DNA of 64,000 bases from the NCBI RefSeq assembly GCF_015706575.1, contig NW_024037072.1:23313162-23377161 (forward strand), written 5' to 3'. The notes beneath the pieces are model-generated. The model searched no databases. It worked only from the letters and a program-made list of their open reading frames with translations, and was not told the DNA's origin. Numbering within the stretch: position 1 is the first letter of the stretch; the number at the start of each line of letters is the position of its first letter. The stretch is from Patiria miniata. Lineage: Eukaryota; Echinodermata; Asteroidea; Valvatida; Asterinidae. Of the stretch, positions 54,570 to 64,000 are shown one piece after another. A program made the translations under genes and the position numbers.

Positions 54570-55320
54570 CTAAAACACGTTAAAATTGTGCAGCAGAAGG
54601 ATTCAAGTAATACCAGTGAGTTTGGCGGTTTTGAGGCATCATCTTAGTCTGGTTCCCAGGCCTGACATTTATTCCCGACGCTCAAATTGTAGGTCAGGCA
54701 GCCTCCGTGGCTAAAAATAAACATGACGACATTGATGGCCCTTTTTCAAAGCTCGGCTTCTTCTCCGATTTCGCTTTATCGCTTGTAGCTTTTATAATAA
54801 TGTTCCGATCAAATTTTTTAATAAATCACTTGCTTCGTAATATACAGTTATGATAATACAGTTTGATGTTTCTGTAAGATAACATTGACTAATGTTGATC
54901 TGGAATCTTTAAAATTAGGCACCCAAATAGCACTGTTATAAGTGTTAGCAGGCGGAGCCGAATGAAGACCGAGTTTTGGAAAATCTAGGTAACGGTCGTC
55001 AAATTCAAAATTGTACATGACGCAGCAAAAAGTTTGCCCATACTATCCAAGTAAATTTGATGCACAAAATCGTTGTTGAATTTCAAGTTTTCTAAATGAA
55101 AGCAATGAATATTTATTATCAACTCATTTCAAATAAAATTAATAAGCAATTAGCAGTTAATTAAACCTATATTATATACTTGGAATTGAAATACTCGGGC
55201 GCTATCCGATTGTCGACGAAACGACTTCGGCAAACTTCGGAAATTTTCGGAAAAAGGAGGAATTCCTCCCGTTTTAGTCACGTGACGTAAATTGTAATAT
55301 TAACATTTGTAACAATTGTA
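54570..55320. other. Gene-free AT-rich stretch
   Basis: Nothing beyond AT-rich sequence and short reiterations was recognised. Confidence 0.35.
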
Positions 55321-55486
55321 ACATTTTTTTTAAAGGGCACGTTTTTAAATAAAGGCACTGTTTCAAAATATGGAGGGGGGTGTAAACACCGGTGACAAAG
55401 GGCACTTGTATGTAAAAGGTAACTTTTTAAATAAATATGGGGGGGGGGTAATTACTCCCTTCCCCCAATTGCTACGCCTATGCGTC
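55320..55486. mobile_element. Poly-G hAT-like MITE remnant ending AATTGCTACGCCTATG
   Basis: It shares AAAGGGCAC phrases, G tracts and the GCTACGCCTATG end with the element starting at 7505. The left end is not resolved. Confidence 0.5.
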
Positions 55487-55744
55487 TCTGTGGGTAGCAT
55501 TGGCCAGTGCCTGGCTGTCTTCACTGCTCCCTACCACAAAGCCATGATTCAGAAATGGTGGACGGCTTGCAAAGAGAAGGAGAACCTTGCCTTGGAGGGT
55601 ATAACGTTTGTGGGAGCCATGACTGAGCACGGTGAGTCTCTACACTTCACCCTAACCCCCAAAGAGTTCATTAGGAGTAAAATACCATATACTAAAAAAT
55701 ACTATGAGTGCTGTGCACACTTATATGATGAAGTACTAAAATAG
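55487..55744 (+). CDS. Unrecognised coding-like fragment (C-terminal exon or gene relic)
   Basis: Directly after the MITE end an open frame with GC-rich third positions begins near SVGSIGQCLAVFTAPY, runs about 85 residues and stops at TAG (55742-55744). It is rich in Lys, Glu, Trp and Tyr (KAMIQKWWTACKEKENLALE), unlike the low-complexity frames elsewhere, and looks like part of a globular intracellular protein. No start codon, splice acceptor of quality or upstream exon was found, so it is probably a 5'-truncated gene fragment. I do not recognise the family. Confidence 0.4.
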   Translation, partial: SVGSIGQCLAVFTAPYHKAMIQKWWTACKEKENLALEGITFVGAMTEHGESLHFTLTPKEFIRSKIPYTKKYYECCAHLYDEVLK

Positions 55745-55851
55745 TACAGTTTACTACTCTAGTATTTTGTAGCTTTAGGTGAAGTTACACACTATTTTTG
55801 CATTTGTCATAACCTGCTACATTCATTGCGGATTGCGGTATTCATCATTAT

Positions 55852-56015
55852 ACAAATAATGAATGTTTGTGAGTGCAATGGTAAGAATAATTTCATGAGG
55901 TGACAGATGGAATGTTCCATTCCACGAGGCGAAGCCGAGTGGAAAGGAACATTTCATCTGTCACCTAATACAATTATTCTTTCCATTGCACGAACGTGAA
56001 ACATTCATTATTTGT
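55852..56015. repeat. Foldback element, 164 bp
   Basis: ACAAATAATGAATGTTTGTG and its inverse bound two arms of about 75 bases (shared GTGCAATGG, GGTGACAGATG). A central GGCGAAGCC forms the tip. Noncoding; the arms have a handful of mismatches. Confidence 0.85.
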
Positions 56016-56214
56016 TTTTTTTTATATTACCTGTATAAATCCTTGTCATCTGATTGGTTGACTTTTAATAGCCAATTTATTCAGGTTGAAAACTGTTTAA
56101 AAGTTCGACAAGTTCATCATATTTATATTAATGTGGCCTGACGTTGCGAACTTAGCAAGTTCGAACTTAGCAAGTGCGATAGTTGCAATATTAAAACTGT
56201 AGAGCCCTTGCATT

Positions 56215-56275
56215 TCGTAGCAATGGGGGCGTGGCCGTTTTATGTAAAAAGGACCGTCTGTATAAATTCGAACAA
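56215..56275 (-). repeat. Dispersed block shared with introns of peptide genes 1 and 3
   Basis: On the minus strand, ACATAAAA then GGCCACGCCCCCATTG matches 4866-4922 and 34630-34685, where GACGGTCTAATTGACATAAA and ATGACCACGCCCCCAT occur. It may be a small repeat that inserted in the ancestral intron, or the intron block may have spread. Confidence 0.55.
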
Positions 56276-56627
56276 AACGGCAGTTCCCATTTGCCGCATA
56301 AGTCGCGCCTTCGAATGTTTACAACCGTCGGGCGAGCCATCGAACCACTTCTCTATCGTGGATATATCCCTGAGAAAGTGATATGATGCTGGGTCACCGT
56401 CGTTGTGCGTACATGTATGTAGCCCGTACATACAACCGTTGGGCGAGCCTTTGAACTATTTCTCGATCGCTGATTGGTTAAAGAAAAGATTTAACCGCTG
56501 ATACCAAATGGCCGCTGATACTAGTGTTCTAATTAAGCTAGCTGATATTCAACATGGTATCTTAGCGAACTATTTAGATGATTCCAAACACATAAAGTGA
56601 CTTACTGCTTGTATCATCGCCAAAATG

Positions 56628-57139
56628 TTAAAGGGAAGATACAACATTTGCAAACATCAAAAAACGAAATGATCAAATTATAACGAAATATCGTACTGCA
56701 TTGTTAGGGGAATAACATTCAAAAGCACCCTGTAAAAGCATGGATCCTGGTGTGCTGACATTTTCAAGAAAAATTGTATTTTGGCCGACCAGCGTTGGAG
56801 AAAACTGTCTTTTTTTCAAAAACTGCTCCTAGTTTGTCCTAATTAGTTATTCCGCATTTTCTTTCTAATTGATTACTCACCTGTGAAGGGTACAAGACTA
56901 CTAGACTGATTCTCTGACCTTACATTTCCCCCCAATCTATAAATTGCTCCAATTCGTCTTAAGTGGGGTCAGGGAACCAGACTACAAGAACATGATTGGT
57001 TTTCTTGGTTTTTCCAGCATTTACAAGCCCAAAACGTGAAAGAAGTGATTTTAACAATATTTGCTGTAACATACTGATCCTCCAAATTCATTTATTTCAG
57101 AAAATAGCAGCAAAAGCAAATGTTATACATTCCCTTTAA
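56628..57139. mobile_element. TTAA-target MITE (AGGGAAkATACAACATTTGC ends), copy A
   Basis: TTAA at 56628-56631 precedes AGGGAAGATACAACATTTGC, and the right end GCAAATGTTATACATTCCCT is followed by TTAA at 57136-57139. Length 512 bp including targets, noncoding. Confidence 0.85.
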
Positions 57140-57667
57140 AGGGAATATACAACATTTGCAAATATCGAAAAATAAAACTATCAAGTTTTTACGAAATATC
57201 TTACTTGGATGTTGGTAAATGACAGTCAAAAGCATCCTGTAAAATTATGGCTCCTGGTGTGAAGTCATTTTCAAGAAATTGGTATTTTTGTATACATTTC
57301 CAACAGTGGTCGGCCGATCACCGTTGGAAAAACCTAACTATTTTTTAACTTCTGCTTCAAATTTACCATTTTTTCAGATCAAATTTTGTTTGCTATTGGT
57401 AACATGTTCATGAACGGGTGCAGGCCAGCTACACTGGTTCCCTTACCTTACAATTTTCCGGCATCTATAAATTGATCCATTTTATCCTTAGTGAAGTCAG
57501 GGAACCAGACTACTTGAACATTTTCGTTTTTCTTGGTTTTTCCAGTATTTTTCGAACACAAAACTTCAAACATGTCAGTGTAACAATATTTGAACTATTA
57601 TACTAACCCCTCAAATAGTTCATTTCTGAAAATTTCAGCAAAAGCCAATGATGTACATTCCCTTTAA
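57136..57667. mobile_element. TTAA-target MITE of the same family, copy B, sharing one TTAA
   Basis: It starts at the same TTAA (57136-57139) that ends copy A and finishes ATGTACATTCCCT then TTAA at 57664-57667. Same orientation and layout as copy A, moderately diverged from it. Confidence 0.85.
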
Positions 57668-58580
57668 GGTAATAAAACCCAAAACGTAGATATATCTTTT
57701 GCTCTCTTATTAAGGAAAGGGATCCTAATTTACACTATTACCCTATTTGAGATATAGCAGACAGGATAGGAGGGCGCTATTTGGTTTGGGTGAATTCAAA
57801 ATACTTAACCCAAATCAAACAGCGCCCCATTTTTTGTCTGCCATGCCTTAAATAGGCTAATATTTGCCAGCCTAAGATTTGCTTTTAGAGAGTTGTCATT
57901 TTTATGATGGCAGATAATGAAGCATCATACCCAGCATTTACATATGACATAAAGATGTGGGCGCTCAATATCAGGATAGCCCAAGAGTAAGACACATCGA
58001 TAGGCCTAATAGCGGTTATTATATTTCTGCATCCTACGATGCACAGCAACCCCTAAATATATCCCAATTTATAGGGCCTACAAAATAGATTGAATTTTTT
58101 TTTAATAATTTATTTCTTATCGGCATTTTCTAATTTGGGAATTCCTTTACTAAGCAAAACTTTCGAATTCAGCGTCGCCGCGACATAGATAGTTTCTTTT
58201 TTAATTGCATTTTTTAAAGGAATATAAAAGATATTCACTTTTGAATGAAACATCAAACAACAAATATTCCATACCACATGTTTAGCTGTGGAATAATTAC
58301 TTTACAAACTTAGAATTATTTTTGCCTACCGACAATAACTGAGTTTTCGCTGGGTAGACTGGTTCCCGCCCCATATCGGAATCTGTAATTTAGGGATTGG
58401 AAACCAGTTTACTCGTGGGCGGATCTGTCAAACCAAAAATGAAAGGTTTTTTTCTCCAGATGGTTGCAAAGCCTCCAAATTCTTATTATGGATAACATTG
58501 GCAAACATCCAATATCCAAACTGCCAACTAATATTATGGAATATCCTACTTGATTGTCAGCATTAAAACAGTCCTAAAAA
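57668..58580. other. Gene-free stretch with repeat relics
   Basis: It holds 58130-58370 (relative of 36600-36850) and a truncated start of the AACATTTGC MITE family near 58490-58560. A palindromic pair around 57775-57835 (CTATTTGGTTTGGGT, ACCCAAATCAAACAG) forms a small foldback. Confidence 0.45.
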
Positions 58581-58584
58581 GATC

Positions 58585-58890
58585 CAAGGGCGGATCCGGG
58601 GGGGGGGGGGCAACGGGAGTCATGCACCCCCCTGCCAAGAAAAAATGAACCCAATTTTTGTTAAGTGACCTCGCAATAAAGGCAGGCACTGCAAACACCA
58701 CCATCTTTTCCTCGATAAAAACTGGATAAAGTGGTCAGAAACTGACTCAGATCGCACCACAGAGCATCTAGAATCCATATCCTTAATCGGGCCCCGAACC
58801 CCACGCCGTCATTTTTTGGACCCACTTTTTGGGGGACCAAATTTTGTTTTACCCCCCCCCCCAAAAAAAAGTTTTCTGGATCCACCCTTG
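58585..58890. mobile_element. hAT-type MITE (CAAGGGCGGATCCGG ends)
   Basis: Relative of 3841-4112. TIRs are CAAGGGCGGATCCGG and CTGGATCCACCCTTG. The 8-base flanks AAAAGATC and AAAGGATC differ at one position. A single TTAA at about 58784 is the empty-site version of the insertion seen at 12426-12852. Confidence 0.85.
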
Positions 58891-58899
58891 AAAGGATCA

Positions 58900-61800
58900 A
58901 GCATATATACTGTGAAATGTTTGCGCCTAGTCATGTTCAAGAAAAGAGGAATGAGAACTATTACCCCTAGTGAAAAAAATGGGACCATTTCATAAGTGGG
59001 TGCAAGTCAAAACGTAGTAATAAATATTTTTGTAAGAGAGGGCTTCTAACGGAAACCTTGCTCTGCGTCGAGAAAAATGAAGATGCATTTTCAAACTTTC
59101 CTCAAACAGTATCATTTCTACTGAGCTGAAATGTGTTGTTCCTTCAATCGGCAGAAATATTTTGCCGATGTCCGTGATCTTTAAATCCAGCAGTTCATCC
59201 GATCCTCTGACATTTACAAAAACAGCTAAGAAGCAAAACAATCTTCTTATAAATAGTCATGAGTGTACGGCAAGGGCGCTTCAAAAACTGGAGATAAAAG
59301 TCTGCTCTGGCCGCACGGGAAAATGTGAAAGATTTCTTTTAAAGATGTGTTACACATGGGCCCTATTATTATTATTTTAAGAAAATTTAAGCCCTGCCAC
59401 CGGTAGATAAGAATCACGCCCTCTGGCGATAATACCTGAACCTCGATCCCACGAGGAAATAATAATGCATCCATTGAGGTGACAAACCTGCAGGGCGGTA
59501 CACTCACTATACACAAAGGAGGCAGGCGGACGATGAAATAGTTGGGCTATATGTCTTAAAAGTATTTGCTTTTGAGGTGCTTGCGGGTCACTTATTTAGA
59601 TACAACAGGGTCCGCGGGGGGATCATTTTCTGGCTGTGGCACTCGATGTTTCTGTGATAGTTTCCAAACAATAAAAACCTTCCTTTTTCATGTCTTTATT
59701 CTTAGCGGGGACCACAGGCCCCGCTACTGGCGAGAATCCAGAAATTTAGTAAAAGCCTAACATGCAAAAAGAAAACTGAAACCATGAAAAATGGCACAAG
59801 ACGATTTCTTGTGTAAAAAAAATGAGTCGAACGCAGCCTGCTTGAAAATGACCGCATATCTGTACTCCCGACTGATTCGAGGGTGGTGCTAATGGTGCAG
59901 GGGAGGGGTGTAAGGGGAAAGATCCCCGCCCCGCCAGTACCAATGGGCCCCACCGTGCCTGAGCGAAGATCTTTTGTTACCTCACCAAATGCAGGAAAAC
60001 TTGGTATATATTTTAGGAATAGACCATTAAAACATTGAAACGATTACCGATTAGGTTAAGTATTTTGCTTTTTAGGAAGGATGCCTCCTTCTTCTTTCTT
60101 CTACAAGTTGGTAGGTAACTGCCTTATTTTTAATTGTTTTTTTTTCTTCTGTAGGCCTAATAAAAAAAAATTGTTCCCCGTTGAATGATTTCAATGTCGA
60201 AGTTATAATACCGTACATGTATGCTTCGCTTTGTACAAAATTTGCCTCTTCACCACAAGCGGCTAGATGTGTCATATATAGTTGGTCGTTGTAGACCTAT
60301 ATCCACGAGTTGACGATTTCATGTCAACATTTGGGGGGGGGGGGATAAGGGGACCGGCAGCTTGGAAAATTTGAATACCGTGTTTTGATGTACCTTTTCC
60401 TCTCGGCTTGACGTCTAAGCACTATTACACAAAGTCAGTCGCGACACATGCATCACATAAAAACATCGGAATAGCGCCCTCACTGAAAACACCGCTAAAC
60501 TTCTGTCTCGCTCTCATCTAACGAATTAAAATAAAATGCTGTCTTTCGACGTCTTGCCAATATTTAACAAGATTGTTCCTCCTTCCAGATTTTGTTTTTA
60601 TCGAATCAATAATTGAGTCAGATGACACTGGAATTAAACCCTTTTTGAAAAACCTATACCTTTTTAATGACAAGATGTCATCTCGTTATGATGCCCATTG
60701 TTGTTAAAATATATGGAGACAGTCTAAGGAGGCTGCCGAATGAGTTGACGAGAACTTGTCTTACCCGAAAGTGTTGAACTTCAGGTAGGCCCACTTACTG
60801 CAGAACAATAACTTACTTCAAAGGGGTCGTCTCCCCAAATTTTAACTAAGTTACTGTTGACTGTTGAAAAAGGCATTCTCGTGCAATTTAGGTGATAGTA
60901 TATTATGCACAATATCTCATGAAAAGGTATTTTTCTTTGCAATGTTTTTCTCCGTTTTAGGAAGGGAAAAATTAGGTTTATCAACTGTCCCAGACACAAA
61001 CTTCCAGTAAGTTGCGTTTCTGCTCTTTTTTTTTAACCCCCTGTATATGTATTGCCTGAATCGAGGAACTGCTGTCAGCACAGCAAGTGCGGTGTTTGGA
61101 AGCGACGTATAGGGCAGCTATAACCCTTTTATTTCGTGATTTGTGCGTGCTCCTTATTCCAACAATTTGCTCGTTAGCGAGGTATTACTTTCACTGAATT
61201 GGGGATACGGTGGGGATTTGGCTGAGTTCGAGTTTTTTGTAACGCGGTAGTTGTGTTGCTGCCGGGTATCGTGTTAAGGATAACAACCTGGAGGCGCTAT
61301 TTTGTAATTTTTTTGGGGGGGGGGGGGGTGATCAGGTACTGCCCAGTGGGAGACGCTCAACACAAAATAAGTCAAGATGACGTCTTCACTATAAAAAATG
61401 CAATACGTGCCGCTAAAGAGCGCCCTTTTGTGTACTCAAAAGTTCTGGCCTTTGAATGCAAATTGATATTCATGAGTATAATGCAGGAAGAAAAACTCCT
61501 TGAAAGCATTTCCAACAAACAGTTGTGGACAATTCACCCTCTCATTTCAATAGACATTATACATTAGGGCGGAGTTAGGGTGCAATGTTGTTGTATCGCC
61601 TGGATAGGCGTGACTAAACCTTTTGTGCACTAATTTACACTAAATTACAATAACAATTGATATATGAGCCCTCTCTGAGACACCCGCAACGCATAAGGTC
61701 TAAAGGGGCGAGCTTACAGCCTCGTTATCAAAAAGGGACTGGACAGTATAACGTCACATTGAAAAAGGCAACTGGATGGTTACCGAAAGCTCTGATATAA

Positions 61801-63990
61801 CTTTCCCTTAATTAAGTGCTGGTGAAAAAGAATCAACTTAGAATTATGACTAATTCCCAGCAAAGGAATCATCATGCTCATCGGCGTCGCGAAGGGGGGG
61901 GGGGGCACTTGCCCTCCCCGGAAAAAAAAAAGGAAAAGGAAAAAAAAAAAAAGGGAAAATAGGTGCGAAGCAATATTGCTCTTAATTTGATGGGGGGGGG
62001 GTAGGGCAAATGCTCCCTTGCTCACGCTCGGAAAAATGATAAATTGAGAATATAATGAAAAAGTTAAGGAATTTTGGGGGAAAATTTGCTTTGTCCCCCC
62101 CCCGGAAAAAAATCCTGGCGACGCCCATTCTTTTGACAAGACCCAACGATTACCCGTCGGTTTTGTTTTGGTCCTTCTTTCTCTATTGTTGTGTGTATGG
62201 ACACAACCTGATCACCTGATCAAAAGGATCGTGATTGCACTCGAGTTTCGGATGAAGTGATTATCTTTAAAAACTGAAGATTTCCACTCCAATCGTCTGT
62301 ACTTGGATTGCCAAGCTTCGTTTAGGCTTATCAATGTAAATCAATTGCTGGTGACAGAAAATATGCATTGAAAATTGTGCTCCATTTGAGCCCTCTAGAA
62401 ATCTAGGAAATAAAACGAATGGTTGAGCCATTTTCAAATGAATTTTTCATGCTATAAAATTATTTTTCCGTTGTGAATCCGCTCTGTCATGGTGTGAGGT
62501 GCCGAGGGCTACCGTCAATGCACCGGGAAAAAAATGGCATGCACTAGATCCGGACATTGCGGTATACGAACAGAAAGAAAATGACAAGAAAATTGCATTG
62601 ACAGGATTTTGATTGAGTTACCCCTTAACTCAATTCATGATTTATCGACGGGGAATTTGCCGTTTCTCACAGCCGCGCAAATTGCATGTCTGCCGGCCCG
62701 GTGAACAAGTGCGTCAGATAAGCTACCTTCATGCCCCAAATCAAGGTACCAAATTTCCAACCAAGTTGTTAATTTATTTATTGACTTGGACTTGATTTAT
62801 ATCAAGCGGGAGCCTCAATCGCCGCGATCTTCCCCTCGGAACCATCCTCGGGTAGACACATCCAAATGTGGTAAATCATTCTTGTAATCACCTTGGCTTT
62901 GATGTGTTGGGGTCGGGGGATTGAGTAATCCCAAGACAACAAGCTTTGTTAATTGTGCTTGATATTCAAATTTGTAAGAAGTTCAGGTATTTATGAAAAA
63001 CAAGAGACACGAATGATGACAAAGGGCTATATACGCACTGGCACTGTGCATAATTTGTGGGAAAAAAACCGGGCCAAAGTGAGAAAAAAGTACGAGGTTT
63101 CTATTGCCCCAAAAGACTATCTCTTTTTACATAATAGCCTTTTTATCTTGACCTCTTCATATTCTTTTGTCACCTTGACTCGCACTGAAACAGCTAACAT
63201 GCCCAAGATATATTCTTTAAGTTACAGGCACAAACCTATAGGTTGCATTACAAGTTCAGTCAGATGGGTATTGTCACTCACAATAAGGTACGCACATTTG
63301 CATGCAGACTAATTCCCCCGTCAAATAATGAATCCCATTTTTGAACAGTTGTACAGTATATCATGGCATAACAGGTTTATAAATAAACAAAAACTCAATT
63401 TCCTAACAAAAGAATATAAACCAGACGTATGTGTATGTGCCTATCATGAATTCGGAAAATCCACGTGGGCCCCAATTAATAAATGTCAACGATTTTTAAA
63501 TCTCTTATTTTGTGATGGCTGAAGACTATAGTTTAAATAAGCGATTTCTAGGATTGGGTTTTGGGGCTTTTTGTGTGACTTCTAAAATAGGTCGATGGCC
63601 AAATTCACCCCTTCCTAAAAGACGAACTACAGAACATGTGCGCCGGAAATGATTGCAGGCCCTTAATGAGATGGTTTTTGTCTTCTTGTTTGTAATTAAA
63701 GCAGCTATATTCCAAGGAAGCCGAGAAGATGTCTGCATTGATAACCAAGGCAGACCCTCAGAGATTTGTAGACAAGGTGTCTCGATGTTACCAATGATAT
63801 ACGACATTGTCTGGTGGAGCAGTGTCGAAACATTGCGACGAACTTTAACCATTTCGGTAGTGATGGTTGAACTAGGCGATCACAGACAGAGAAAGACACG
63901 TGAGACCAGACCCCACGAAATGAGTCTTATTGGTTTTCATGTGCAGTGGAAAGAACATACCCTGCTCTTTATTTTGATAAATTATTAGTC
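58900..63990. other. Gene-free tail of the window
   Basis: No exon could be supported; open frames are short and lack domains. Landmarks: G tracts at 60335 and 61315, inverted phrases around CCCCGCTACTGGCG and CGCCAGTACC (59705-59940), an inverted repeat copy of the 21.8-22.2 kb family at 61440-61700, and a hAT-like pair CATCGGCGTCGCGAAGG / CCTGGCGACGCCCATTC at about 61879-62129. Confidence 0.4.
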
Positions 63991-64000
63991 TGGCATCATG

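Noticed and set aside
54325-54573. 82-residue frame with CKWC motif
   Set aside because: Half comes from a G tract at a TIR, and the rest is a DNA segment duplicated at 1286-1370 with mostly amino-acid-changing differences.
58990-59241. 83-residue minus-strand frame with plausible composition
   Set aside because: No start context, splice sites, domain or paralogue; not distinguishable from chance.
62953-63522. Two consecutive open frames near the right end
   Set aside because: Low-complexity AT-rich codon use, no domains and no splice signals linking them.

Overview
The window looks like nuclear DNA of a deuterostome invertebrate, most likely an echinoderm. It is AT-rich, has spliceosomal introns and very low gene density, and is packed with short terminal-inverted-repeat (TIR) transposons. 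It also holds a Ngaro-type tyrosine-recombinase retroelement with an SGNH-hydrolase region and L2/CR1-like tails ending in AGCGCT plus (ATT)n. The echinoderm call is inferred from the peptide genes and the repeat content. No rRNA, CRISPR or bacterial-type operon is present.

The only convincing host genes are a dispersed cluster of one small secreted-peptide family. Copy 1 is on + (3442-5322), copy 2 on - (15880 down to 11362), copy 3 on + (34437-35136), and copy 4 is a + strand pseudogene (45365-48520). Copies 1-3 share a gene plan. A short 5' exon ends exactly with the ATG, a phase-0 intron starts immediately after it, and one coding exon then carries a nearly invariant signal peptide, an acidic spacer, a Lys-Arg cleavage site and a six-cysteine peptide. 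The cysteine spacing (C-x3-C-x2-C-x11-C-x3-C-x14..18-C) is that of eclosion-hormone-type neuropeptides. The signal peptide is conserved while the mature peptide diverges, and copy 4 has lost its ATG, signal peptide and splice acceptor. A possible noncoding first exon with CCAAT and GC boxes lies upstream of copies 2 and 3.

Layout. 1-3200: repeats and a tRNA-like sequence. 3200-6200: peptide gene 1, its intron filled by a hAT MITE and a 275-bp tandem duplication. 10225-16357: left arm of a large inverted repeat carrying gene 2. 16.4-26 kb: TTAA MITEs, a promoter-like block, a 9-bp-TSD MITE containing a tRNA-like sequence, AT-rich DNA, and a hAT element that has picked up 0.4 kb of nearby DNA. 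26.5-31.2 kb: giant foldback. 33.0-36.0 kb: gene 3. 38.0-43.2 kb: broken Ngaro retroelement, with a hairpin-repeat array at 43.2-44.7 kb. 44.8-49.65 kb: right arm of the inverted repeat with pseudogene 4. 50-64 kb: repeats and MITEs, including two TTAA MITEs sharing one target site, plus one unrecognised coding-like fragment at 55.5 kb.

The peptide genes are not an operon. They are paralogues spread by segmental and inverted duplication. Transposons present in both arms give a relative order of events: a hAT element and a telomere-repeat-bearing element were inserted before the duplication, and others landed in one arm afterwards.
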